DNA from: Blastobasis lacticolella
Lineage: Eukaryota; Arthropoda; Insecta; Lepidoptera; Blastobasidae
Direction: 5' to 3'
NCBI GenBank assembly: GCA_905147135.1
Contig: LR990041.1
Span: 14,569,907 to 14,633,906 of the forward strand
Length of the DNA stretch: 64,000 nt
The first letter of the stretch is position 1. Each line of letters starts with the position of its first letter. The notes beneath the pieces are model-generated. The model searched no databases. It saw nothing but the letters and a program-made list of their open reading frames with translations, and was not told the DNA's origin. The translations under genes were made by a program, and so were the position numbers. Shown here one piece after another: positions 11,826-23,900 of the stretch.

Positions 11826-12776
11826 TAGAGATGAAACGGATATCCGGTTACTATCCGGTGTCCGGCCTATCCGGCCTTAATTTACTATCCGGCCGGATAC
11901 CGGATAGTGCGTTATTATCCGGCCGGATACCGGATAGTAAATAATGTATGAAATGTCCATAAAAATAGGAATCAAAGTACTATTGAATATGTCGGAACTA
12001 CTCGAATCGTTCATTAGGTAAAAGTTCTTCTTCTTTGTCCTACGCCTTTTCCCATTATCTGGGGTCGGCTCTTCTTGTCTGCTTCCACCATTTCTCTGTA
12101 TTCTGAGCAGTATCGGCGTCAATAATATTGTCCTTCAGGTCCTGTTGAACCTCCGCCAGCCAAGTGGCGTGCGGGGTCTTCCGCGGCCGCGCGTCGACGA
12201 CAAATTTAGGGCTACTTGCACCATGGTGGTCTTTGGGGCGACGGTGCACTTACCCATACCATCGCATTTGTCGTTCTATAGTTTTCTTGGGAATTTTAAC
12301 GACGTAACTTTAACGACATTACGTACTTTGCCCAACAGGGCAAACTGCTGACCAGCTTAAAGCCGTACTTCTGTCGTGTGTAGTTACGACAAGTGTTGTT
12401 TAGGATAATAATAATGTACTTAGTGTAATATTTTTTCCAAAGTCAAGCAAGGAAGATTATACTGGATTAAAAATACTTAGAGTTCTCAATATTTAGAGGT
12501 CGTTGTCATTTGTCCTCCACGATTCTGGGGGCTAATGTGTAAGCCCGTATTTCGAAACTACGAAACTTCAGTTCCACGTTCAAATGATTCACATTGAACG
12601 AAAACTTGAAATCAAGTACCTAAACACATGCAGTCCCACCCCGTGATCACGGCTTGCACAAAGTTGTTTAAAGACTATGTAAAGCCGACTATCCGGCCGC
12701 CGGATATCCGGCTATCCGGCTTGGAGCCGGGCCGGATATCCGGTATCCGGCCAAAGCACTATCCGTTTCATCTCTA
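11826..12776. mobile_element. hAT-type non-autonomous transposon with 8-bp target duplication
   Basis: Ends are inverted (TAGAGATGAAACGGATA). Exact 8-bp direct repeats ATCGATTC flank it at 11818-11825 and 12777-12784, the hallmark of hAT insertion. Sub-terminal regions are packed with CCGGATATCCGG-type words in both orientations. It carries an RTE 3' end (12006-12250) as cargo or a later insertion. No hAT transposase is present. Confidence 0.88.
12006..12250 (-). pseudogene. RTE-type LINE 3' end inside the hAT element
   Basis: The minus-strand frame 12055-12249 reads R-P-R-K-T-P-H-A-T-W-L, then Q-D-L-K-D-N, then A-Q-N-T-E-K-W and T-R-R-A-D-P. This is the C-terminal pattern of RTE polyproteins (R-G-R-P...W...D...W...R-R-A-D-P). 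It is another RTE lineage than the copies at 6186 and 5526. Only about 65 codons remain. Confidence 0.65.
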
Positions 12777-13004
12777 ATCGATTCACATTTATTTCCATAT
12801 ACGCTCATACATATCTGGCATCCCAAATCAGTCTGTAATAGGGGTCGCAATACCGGTATATATACGCAAGATATACATTTTGATCATTATTAAGATCTTC
12901 AACATAAAGTGATAGATAGATATTAAAGTTTCCTATCGATTGTCATAAGTATATGAGTGGCCGCAACATCGATATTTTTTCAAAATGAGGATAGTGGGTG
13001 GTGA

Positions 13005-14221
13005 CTGATATGTACAATGCTATTTATGTTATACACAGTTATTCCTAATAATTTTTACCCTTTGTTGCCGTGTTACCGGCAACGTTAGCCGGGCTGACCC
13101 TAAAAAGAGCAAAACTCGAATCATTTCGGACGCAAACAATATTTTTTAAATGTATGTTATTAAGTAGTTGACTATCCCGCCCTGTCCGGTCCCCTTGTTT
13201 CTTTTCTAAATTAATATATATTTAGGCACAGTACCCATCACACAGATTACAACCAGATAAAGTTTATTAGTTTTGTAGGTAGGCACGTGTAATATCATTG
13301 GTAATAATTATATTGATTTTTATGTAGGCTCTACACTGTAGAAAAATGCTAAGCCTTGGATGCAACGGCCCGGTTTCCCGCGGTCAATTATAGGAATAAA
13401 ATTGTACATTTCTATAACTTTGGCATTGATATTGGTCGGTCGCATTAATAATTTAACTTTAATAACCAATAGACGGTCATTTATTAGTTTATTTTATCAA
13501 ACACACCTGAAAATTTTTCAAACAAACGGACGGACAGACTGAATCAGATGTGTATATATAGGAATTTTCACAAGTTGATGTGATATCGGACCGATTGTCA
13601 ATTCCGTAACTACCTAATATAAATTCGCGATATTCTTCATACCAAATTTCATCTAAATATGTGAAGTAGTTTGGCCATGCGAAACTGACAGGCAGAGCTA
13701 CTTTCACTTTTATAATATTAGTTATAAATGCGAAAGTAACCTAGTAGGGTTAGTAGGGGATAGAGGACTTAGGATAACTTAGCAAGGTCAAAGTGAAAAC
13801 ATAAAAATATTATGGAGGTGGTCAACGCATTGGCGATGCCCCTGGTGTTGCTAATGTCTGTTGGCAGCGGTAACCACTTTCCATCAGGTGGCCTGCTTCC
13901 TGTTTGAATACTTACCGTATGACATAAAAAATATGTACCTACCTATAATAGGCAGCCAACGGCAAGTAATTTTTTCATAACAAGCTTTTATGGCACGTTC
14001 TATTTTAGTTTGATAGGTACATGATAAATCAGAGTATACCTATAACAAGACTAATCTAATGACCCCAAACTCGATGGGTTTATCATGCGTAGATAGTTTA
14101 GGAGTTCCAATGACCCCTTGCGGCTTCATCATGCACACCATTTCAGTTTTTTTTAAATACTTAATAAACGAGCCCAAACACGAGGGATTTATTATGTATA
14201 TATACTTATATATACACGGTG
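13005..14221. other. Stretch with weak repeat traces only
   Basis: No gene recognised. Traces of a LINE 3' end (CACTTTCCATCAGGTGGCC) lie near 13880, and a lepidopteran phrase (CCAAATTTCATCTAAAT...) near 13640. The missing first coding exon of the flippase was looked for here and not found. Confidence 0.45.
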
Positions 14222-14378
14222 TTACATAATATATGTATGAAGCCGTGAACTGGATAGTGTGCGAAACGTATTAAAACGATAGGTACAATTATTTCTGTCG
14301 TACGTGGAATAGTTGTATCTATCGTTTTAAACGTTTAGCAATCCATCCAGTTCAGGGCTTCATACATATATTATGTAA
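14222..14378. mobile_element. Palindromic MITE, about 155 bp
   Basis: The left arm begins ACATAATATATGTATGAAGC and continues through GAACTGGAT and AAACGATAG. The right arm is its reverse complement, ending at 14377. Arms are about 65 bp with a few mismatches. It is foldback-like with no coding capacity. Confidence 0.75.
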
Positions 14379-14546
14379 TAATAGCCTGTATAGCGTTCTT
14401 CCGTCTCCGTCAGTTCGATGGTATCATTACATTGCATTGGCAGTCGAACTTACATAAGTAGATATCTATGCAAAATTTATATCAATCGAAAGTTTGGAAG
14501 TGGGTCCTTGCAAGATTTAATTACAGACAGACTCCGAGACAGGGGG

Positions 14547-14694
14547 CTTACCATGAGCGTCTATATATAGCAGGACCTAAACAGAACTGCCACGCTTAGA
14601 ACGAGACAGCACTATACGTGTCACATAAGCTTGTCTCGTTCTAAGCAGGGCAGTTCTGTTTAGGTCCTGCTATAAGAGCTCACGGTAAGGTGAA
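14547..14694. repeat. Long hairpin just upstream of flippase exon 1
   Basis: A nested inverted repeat. CTTACCATGAGCG / CGCTCACGGTAAG-type flanks enclose a near-perfect arm pair starting ATAGCAGGACCTAAACAGAA (14567) and ending TTCTGTTTAGGTCCTGCTAT (14673). Inside these is a second pair, CTTAGAACGAGACA / TGTCTCGTTCTAAG. The loop is about 20 nt. It ends 56 nt before the acceptor at 14750. It could be a MITE or a transcribed hairpin. Confidence 0.8.
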
Positions 14695-14750
14695 ACGTCC
14701 TAGGGTGAAACTAAATAAAAGCTTGTAAAAATGGTGGTATCTGTTTCCAG

Positions 14751-14946
14751 GGCAACAAGGTGACGTCGGAGACGGAGACGCGGCACATAGAGGTCGGCGC
14801 ACCGGACGAGAGCGGCAAGAAACACAACAAGATCAAGACCTCCAAGTACACCCTGCTCACGTTCCTCCCGAAGAACCTCAGTGAGCAGTTCCGCAGGGTG
14901 GTCAACTTCTATTTCCTGATTGTGACCGTTATCGCTATTGTTATCG
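14751..14946 (+). CDS. Flippase exon 1 of those visible (N-terminus and M1 start)
   Basis: Acceptor TGTTTCCAG, donor GTGAGA; ends at phase 1. It begins G-N-K-V-T-S-E-T-E and includes the P4 hallmark [17 protein letters not shown], which leads into M1. In ATP11 proteins about 25-30 residues precede this point, so an upstream coding exon is outside the window or unrecognised. Confidence 0.92.
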
Positions 14947-17900
14947 GTGAGATTGTACTATTTATTTTCTTTCGTGAGACGGGTGTTACAGTGCGCGCAA
15001 GATAAACCTGCCTTCAAGGACGAGGCCTGCTAATTCACGAATACCTCGATAGAAGCGTAATTGGATTGCAATCGCAGCTTAATGTCAGTTTTACGCGTTT
15101 TTGGTATTCTGCGATTACAATTAAAACTGCTGCCGATTACAATGCGATCGAACCAAGTAAATTAGCGGCTTCGAGGCCTAGGTGTAGCGTACCTGTCATC
15201 GTTTTTGTTTGAAGATATTCTTGTTGGCTGCCTGTCAAATTTAGTTCCATTTTTAGTTGCGCGCAAAGTTATCTTGCGCGCACTGTCTCATCAGCATGCA
15301 TCGTAGCTAGATCATCTCTCCGAAAGGATGGACTGATTTTGATGCAGATTTTTTTTATTTGAAAGAAATTTTAATCGAGAAAATTTGAGAAATATTTGGG
15401 TCTTCGCAGTAAGTCTTTATAAGGTGGACTTTAAACTATTTATTTTTTGTTTTATTAGTTTTCTATGATTTGTAATGAATTTTGTATTAAGATGAAGTAT
15501 GAAAGTATTAACCTTACAGTTTAGAAAAGTTGACATAGGATATAAGTGAACGCGTGTGAACGCTACTGTCAAACCGAATGGCGTCTACGCATCGGTCCAA
15601 GGCAACATCATTGTATCGTAACCCTATTTAAATAAACCCGCGGGTGTGTGCGGCAGACAGCCCGGTCTCGCCGATGACGAGCATCGCGCCGCTCAGCTTC
15701 ATGGTGCTGGTGACGGCCGTGAAGCAGGGCTACGAAGACTGGCTGCGGCACCGCTCCGATGACAGGGTCAACAACCAGATCGGTGAGTCTTGGTACATAT
15801 TTTAGTCTTTCTTATGTCATGCGGTAGGCAAACAGACAGACGGGCTAGATTATGAAAGTGGTCACCACGCAGGACATCAGTAAGGGCGACGAAATTATCC
15901 AAATGAAACTCTGTGGCTGGGAGATCAATCCACATTCGAATGGACAGCAATAAAGATCTATAATATGAACTATATATGACGATGTGGTGGTGTGATGATG
16001 GAATTGTGCTGTAGTTTATTAAAGTACCCTGGAAAATAGTCCAGTCTCTTCTCTAACTTCTTTCTCTAAGTCTTTCTCTCTCTCTGGGCTCTCAAAAACT
16101 AATAAGATATGCAAAATGTAACTGTATCATTCATAAAAATACGATAATGCATTAGTAATATATTTAAAATGCTCATTAGGTGTACGCGCTTACTTAGGTT
16201 TTGAACGTTTTAGCGCTATGACTTTTATGAATAAGACCGCAAGTCTTGGCATACCTTTTGTTCGTCATTAGGTGAAACAAGTTCTATAAGTGTTAAGTGG
16301 TATACAATTAAGTGGTTGTAGGAATAGGTACCATCTCGTCAATACACGTCTCTGGCTCTCACAAAACTTAGCTCCGGATTGTGTGTTTCCGTACAATCCT
16401 TATATAATTCAATAAACAAAGACCTTTACCTACAACGGTACAACGTTCGGTTGTAAGATGATGTAACTGATAATATTTTAATCTATGTTTATCTGTGAGA
16501 AACTCTAATTGGCTTTCTGATACTGAAGTTTAACTCTAATCCATGTTAGAGCAGCTGTTAATTTTCCTAAGAATAAATAAATAAACAACGGTGGTTACGT
16601 CAAGGCCATATAAGGCCAGGTAATCTATTCATAGTAACTGATTCTGTATCTTAATAGCGTGATAATCGTGATATAGTACTTTATTTAATTTTATTTAGTT
16701 AAGGATAGTCAACAGTAGTTGTTACAATAAAAACAATAATAGCATTACATAGCCAATTATAGGCTTCCACTGATAAAATTACAATAGATAAAAAGAAGTA
16801 CAACAGTTGATGAGACACATAAACTTTAGCCTAAAAATACTTACTTATAAATCTCATACCTGCCTGATATCCTGCCTGACAATTATTCTAAGACATATTT
16901 CTTGAATGTTAAGTTTGCATAAAGTCTTTTGTTGTGGGCGGTATCTAAGTTAATGAATAGCCTTGCCACCTTGGCATTTTCAGTGTTACTTTATTATATA
17001 TGTGGCCTGACCTACAAGTGTTAAATAGGTACTTTCTATGATAGGTACTAGCCCTAGTATTGAGAAAATCCTAGTCCACTAGTTAACCCGGTGCGCCTTC
17101 GTTCGCGTATTATCCCTACCTGCACCTCCCCTACACCAACTTTACCCCTACCTACCCCATTTTTTCTATGCGTTTACACCATCCCTGTATTATAGCGAGC
17201 AATACAATAAAAAATTATTAAAATCAGTGACATTAGTTCAGCCCTTTTCGAGTTTTAGAGAGATAAATGCACAGCAATTTATTTTATATGTAGGTATAGA
17301 TATAGGTGCTACTGTTTATTATTCGCATTCAAGTATTGAGGTACCTAGTTGTAATATATCCACGACTGTATATTTATAAATAATACGTTGTCAGATACGA
17401 TAAACTGATAATGGTAATATCTAATCTGTATAAAGCTGAAAGGCCACACACAAATTGTGAATATTGCAAAATTTGATCTTCGATCAAGGTACCTAGTATT
17501 GTGATAAACTTAACTGGATTTGATGTTTTCAAGTGATAGATTTTTTTACGCAATCGAAACTATATGTATGTTTATAGGTTAGGCTCATAATAATGCAAAG
17601 GTAGGTATTATAAAGGTAAGTAGGTAGGAGAAGTATATAGATAGTCGTTACGTTTCCGTGTATTTAACTGTTGTCATTTCCGTTTCGTATTCGATGAAGT
17701 CACACTATGGTCTCACTTCAACTTGAAGTAGGTAGGTAGACGACTTAGGTAGTTCGTAGTATTGGTATATTTTATACAATTAGTAATGGAAATATTTTAA
17801 CTTGGTAATACTGTCGCCATCGGATTATTTTCATCGGATGACCATCGTACGATCGTAGAAACCATACGAACAACACCTCGCGAGCGGACTATAGTAGACA

Positions 17901-20900
17901 TAGATATCCACTACCACTTACATACCAATAATACTTAGGCATTACAAGGCATTGATGCAATCAGCAGTGCCATACTAGATACATAGAATCATGTTCTTAA
18001 ATAATAAAAATAATAATCATCTTGGCGTTAATGTCCCGGTTGTGCTCTCGCGCACGAGGGCCCGGGGTTTGACTTGACCATGATCCAGGATTTGGCAGAT
18101 CAGGTAATTACTGTGGAGCGGCTGCCATCTGACCTCCATGACCCTGCTACCAGGGGAACCTGACCAGATTGGATCATGGTTACACATCCAGTCGCCTGAA
18201 TTTTCATCACGATGTTTTCCCTCACCGTAAGAGCATCGGTTAGTATTCAACTAATGTACATAACTCAGAAAAGTCATTGGTACATGGCGTGGCGACTGCC
18301 ATCTGACTTACACCTTCAGTCGCCTGAATTTGCAGGTTTCATAACGATGTTTTTCCTCATCATAACATGTTCTTGTGCAATTATTAAAAGCTACAGACAA
18401 GCTAATACTATCTTGAAACCCACGACAGAGGATTACTATTACACGGAGGACTCGAAAAGATAATGATTCCGACTTCCCTTCTCAAAAAAGCTTATGTTTA
18501 TGGACTAATGCTCTTATATGTATGACGGATCCGGTAAATAGTATGGAGTCATGTGGTCAATAGTACGGACTTATGACGAAGAAAACGGAAGTGGGAGTGC
18601 GCCTCCTGGTGGGGCGTGCTGGCAGAGTCTCGACGGCACGACTCGGGCGGAGTGGCGGGCATTCTTGGCCCGACCGCCGCCAAGGAGTGACGCGTCTTGA
18701 AACTGTCTCCACATTTCGTTTATAGAAAGTGTTATTTACGTTTGAAAATAAAGTAATTTTAAAATCACCTTTTAAATAAGAATGTAAATTACCTCAACTG
18801 CCTACATTGTAATACCGCTCTAATTTCAAGTAAAATTATAAGTGATGTGCAAAAATTAATTGGAATGAATACAGTGGAGTAAATGTGAATCTTTTCTTTA
18901 ATTTATCTGGACGAATACACTGATGACAATGATCCTGATACACCTCTTTCCTTGACGCAACGACATATATTTGAAGAGTATGTTCCGGGTTTCCTACCGC
19001 GTACCTTTGTTGACCAGTAGCCAGTAGTATCACGGTCGCGGGACGACTGGTGAGCTGCGAGCGCCGGACGGTGTTGGTAAGCGATAAAGCAGCCGAAGTC
19101 AAGGTAGGAAACTCGGAACATACCCTTAAAATGTGAGATAATAACCGCGATAGTTTAAAACATTATGTTATTGATTGCTTGTCCTACTCATTTACAGTCC
19201 ATTAGGCTAAATTGTAGAACTCTCGTCCCCATGAAATACGGAATAGCACTTCTATCTCTATCTTCAAGAACCTTGTAAAATAGCACTACCTTGCTCTGTC
19301 TAATATATGTATGTGTGTATGTTTTTGTATGTATGCATGTATATGTAGTTGTTTTTAATATAGGTATATATTATAGGTATGTATTTATTTATGTATACCT
19401 AGTTTAGGCTTTTATTAATTAAGCATAATTTTTTGCTACTGTGCTCGTCTTTACTGCATTTAATTATTCCGATCTCTCTGCTGTAGGCCTACTGGAAAAA
19501 AATCTTTATAGAAATAAGTTAGTCTGCTGTGTCTGATATATTCTGTCAATTGTCTGTAACAATCTTGTGTACAAATGGTTAAATAAATAAAATATTGCTC
19601 TCACACAGTCGAGGTGATCCGCAACAGCGTGGCCGTCGAGGTTCGCAGTGCGACAATAGCTCCGGGCGCCCTAGTGCGGGTGTCGCGCGGCGCGGAGGTG
19701 CCCGCCGACCTGGTGCTGGTGTGCGCGGCGGGCGGTGCGCGCGCGCACCTCACCACCGCCAACCTGGACGGGGAGACCAACCTCAAGACTGTGAGGGTGC
19801 CGCCGCCGCTCGTCGGGTGCACTATAGGTTAGTCTATCCCGCATCAGTTTCAGTTTATTTATTAATAACCATTGTTAATGTCAAAATTAATACACCTACA
19901 CCTACGTCTTATACATATAAATACACAATTGATACAAAACATGTCAAATACCGCATAAATTTATAGTTAAAACGTAACGTAACGTAGATGTAACGGCACC
20001 CGCAACGGCACCGCTGATCTCCAATTGCATGATACCACCCCCTGGAATGACGTCACAGAATATCCGAAATGCATGTTTCCCGGCGGTTCCCGGACCAGCC
20101 TTTGTAGAGATCTCTGGGAGCGGCCTATGCCCAGCAGTGGACGTGTTTCGGCGGTTATGATGATAATGATGATGGAGGTACACGGTCAGACGGCCCGCCT
20201 GGTGGATAGCGGTCACCGTCGACTTTATAAAGCGTCGGCGGATTTATTAATTGGATTTATTATTATACGTATATAATTATGTAAGAGACCAACCTCAAGA
20301 CGCTGCTCGTCGGGTGCACTATGGGTTAGTCGATTCCCACTCTGTAACGGCACCCACCTCCAACCAGGGTCCTATCGACCTCTCGGTCATACGCACCGTG
20401 TCAGACCAAATCAAAGGTGATGCGCACGATTACTTGCCGGCGGCTCTTTGGGCATTGACACCCACAAATCCAGCTGTTTCATATGCACTCTCTGTTAGCG
20501 GGCTGACGTCACAATACATACTCCTGCTCCGGCGGCCAGTTGTCATACTCCTTCGCTCCCTCCTCTATCTCTTCTTTTGCTCCATTGTTCTCACACGGTG
20601 CAATGCGTACGGAAACTCTCTCAACCTTACGAAGTTCGCCGCTGAGGACACAAGGTCCGTGAAGTAGACCGGACCTGCTTCCTTCCGCTCTAACCCAGCA
20701 AGCATGATGCTGCGCTCCTGTAACGGCATTGGCGGATAGGCCTTTGTTTGATACCTACATTTTGAATTAGGACGCATTATATAAAACGTAAAAATAAAAC
20801 TAGGCAAAACTTGCGTTTGTGTGCCCTCATCAGAGAACCTTTTACAATGTCTAATACCAATTAGATTATGAGGTACTTTTTAAATGGCGTGGTTGCTACA

Positions 20901-23900
20901 GGTGATAAAATCGCAGCTGTGTGAAAAGGACACGAAACTCCCATACCTATCGTAAAAACGCACGTCATAATATTATCAAGCGTTATGTCGCGCCTGTTTG
21001 AGAAATCCGACTGTTTTGTAAGGCCGTTGTGCTGCATCACAGGCTGCGTTGAGCGGGTCTGTCTATTTGTATAGTCGATGTGTATCGATTTTGTAATCGA
21101 GAACTAAAATAACGTTGCTCAGTGTTCGCTTATGTTAGTAAATATGGTATAGAATGTAGATTAGAACAATCTCAATCTAAAATATTTGCGCGTGACATAA
21201 TTCGGTGCTCTAATTTTCATATTCATTCATATGATATCAGTAGGTGGTGTTCTTATCATGATATTTGCTACTTACAATAGGTATCTCTACGTGACTGGCA
21301 GTGAGTGATAGTAGGCACGTTATTGTCACACGAAACAAAGCAGTAGCGCCGCGTGTACAAATAAATTAAACCATATTTCTGCATCCGTTTGATTCAGCGG
21401 AGAAGCTGTTTGATTATTAGTTACAATCTCCCTTTGACAGATACCTATGTGACGATGTATCATAGTCCTTTATCGTAATCAATTGTTGGACTTCTCAGTC
21501 TCCTCCATATCAGTCAGAACCACACTTAACAGGCAAGTAATAATTATTTTTGTTTTAAAACAAATAGCTTAACTGTATGATGTGGTATATTTTTGGAATA
21601 AGCTTATAAAGCCCTTTCATTTAATACTCCAATAGGTTTCAGAAAAAAAAATACTTTTTTCGCATACAAGTCATGTAACTCCTATTCTTGATTTTTTTTT
21701 GTGTTAATCAAATTGATTAATATGGCCTAAAGATCAATCGTTCCGATTTTTTACATCATTTGAACACCATTTGCAGGATTTTTGGCGTACCGCTTAAGCG
21801 CGCTCCACATGTGGACAGTTCCGCGGGAACACGAGAATGTAGAGGGAGTATTCGTGTAGTCCCGTGCATGTTTGGCATGTCTCGCCTATTTCATAGACTA
21901 AGTAGAGATAGTTTGTTGTCATCTCAATTCGATCGATTTTATATTTATATTTCTAGCACTTTTCCCCGTAACAGGTTCGGGATACACTTGACCATGATCC
22001 AGGATATTAGTAGATAAAGTAATTACAGTAGAGAAGCTGCCATCACCTCTGTGACCCTGTTTACAGTAGATTATCGATATTACACCGATGAATCGATAAA
22101 ATGTCGCGCGTTTTGACACCATCACATCCCTAATAGGCGAGAATATAGAGGGTCGACCAAAGTCCCGGCAAAAGTTTCGCCGGAAGTTTCGGCGAACATG
22201 TGGAGCGCACTTTACTTCTAAAAGAGCCGCCACCAAACCAACGTATCGATCTTTACACACGCTCTAGCTACACCGTTATAGTTTGTAGCACGCTCTCTCC
22301 GCCCAACCTGCTTTTGCCACTAAATACTGATTATTACTGTCTACTGTTACTATTGTGGCGGTTCTACATGTTGGTCAATATCTATGCTTATAAATGTTGA
22401 GTCATAATAGTAGGGGTTTGCGGTCTTTCGAAAGGGAGGGTTATATCCATAATCGCCATGCTTGGCCGGCGGGTTGGAGATCGCAGTGTTATAAATATAA
22501 CAATGGTAAACGCTGCTGCCCATTTTCCAACCTACGGAGATTCTAGATCTTTTGCCTCGAAAACACTAGTCGCTTTGTACGACACCCACGAGAGTAAGGG
22601 GTTTGTGCTATTCTACTCTGCCGAACACCACACGGCCATGGGTGTCTTGCCGCAATTTCAAAAATATGTGTAGACACACTTGGCCACAGTACTGTCTCTG
22701 CCCACTGAAACTTTACTCTCGCCACTCGACTCGGTGGGTGTAATTGGGCTATAATGATTCGCTGTTCCTAGGCACATTACCGCCCGGTATCCGGCTAGAA
22801 GTGCCCCCGCCCACGGCGGACCTGTACACGTTCTACGGGCGCGTGGTGGCCGGCGAGCGCGCCGCCGCCCTCGCCGCCGACCATCTGATGCTGCGCGGCG
22901 CCAGGCTGAGGCATACGGAGTGGGCGATCGGCGTCGCTGTTTATACGGGTGGGTGGTTTTTATTTGCATAAACTTCATGATCATCATCGTCATCACAGCC
23001 CGTCACTGCGGGACTAAGGGCCTCTCCCACAAAAAGGGAGGTTATTGCCATAATCTCCACGCTTGGCAGGCGGGTTGGAGATCGCAGTGTTATAAATATA
23101 AAGCCCTCACAATGCCAACGCACTTGCGGGTTTTCTTTTGTTACTCAACCTAAACGTATGAATCGTAGATGCTTGGACGAGTGTGGCGACATTTACCTAC
23201 CGCTTACCATCATATGGGCTGTCTGCTCGTTTGTCACTGAGAACCTAGCATAAAAAATATATCGTAAATGCCTGCATTTATTCCTAATTAGTGCGATGTA
23301 GACTTATTTCTTAGCGAGTGTGTTGTTGCCGCGTACCGTTCGCTCTACGTCTGTACCATAAAGTTAAATATTAAAGTTTATGGTCTGGACAAACTTTATA
23401 AATAATTATGGTAAAATAAAAAAAAACACAGGCGAGGAAACGAAATTGGCGCTGAACTCGAAGTACTCCGGCAACAAGTTCTCGTCCTGCGAGCTCGCCA
23501 TCAACGGCTTCCAGGTGTTCTTTATCACGATACTCATACTCGAGATGGTGGGATCGCTCGTGGTCAAGGTACGTGCCATCGGCACTGTTAATTTTTATTT
23601 AACATTCTGTATAGCTAGTGTCAAATAAGAAGAGACTTGGCGGGTCACCTGGTTTGACTTGCGCTGTATACGATTACCTACGCAAAATCCCCTCCACTGC
23701 CATTTGACAAGTCTCTTCTTTCGTGACGCGGGTTATAACGACGACTACGTATACTCACCCCTTTCCTTGACCATCCTGTCTATTACTGCCGATAGGATTC
23801 TGTCAAGCTTGAAGTGCGGACTCTTCAGCTTGACGCTTGGTGTGGTACATACCTAAATACAAATTACCGCCATGTAAGAATAAAAGGAGCAAAATGATAG

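Larger units (their letters stand above)
10930..13004. mobile_element. Large inverted-repeat element (about 2.1 kb), host of nested insertions
   Basis: The left arm (10930 to about 11085, starting TCACCACCCACTA) is repeated as its reverse complement at about 12860-13004. Matching blocks include ATTTTGAAAAAATATCGAT, CAATCGATAGGAAACTTTAA, ATCACTTTATGTT and TATATCTTGCG. This is a terminal inverted repeat of roughly 120-150 bp with moderate divergence. The interior holds a 5S-like SINE and a hAT MITE. No transposase was found, so the superfamily is unknown. Confidence 0.7.

Noticed and set aside
13005..14750. First coding exon of the flippase
   Set aside because: No GC-rich segment with a start codon, P4-like residues and a phase-0 donor was found here or elsewhere upstream in the window.
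18590..18680. GC-rich island in intron 2 as an extra exon
   Set aside because: Exons 2 and 3 join in phase and match the family without a gap; no acceptor/donor pair, and it may be a LINE scrap.
22658..22996. Arginine/proline-rich minus frame of 112 codons
   Set aside because: Shadow of GC-rich flippase exon 4; arginine-rich antisense frames are expected opposite Ala/Gly/Pro-rich exons.
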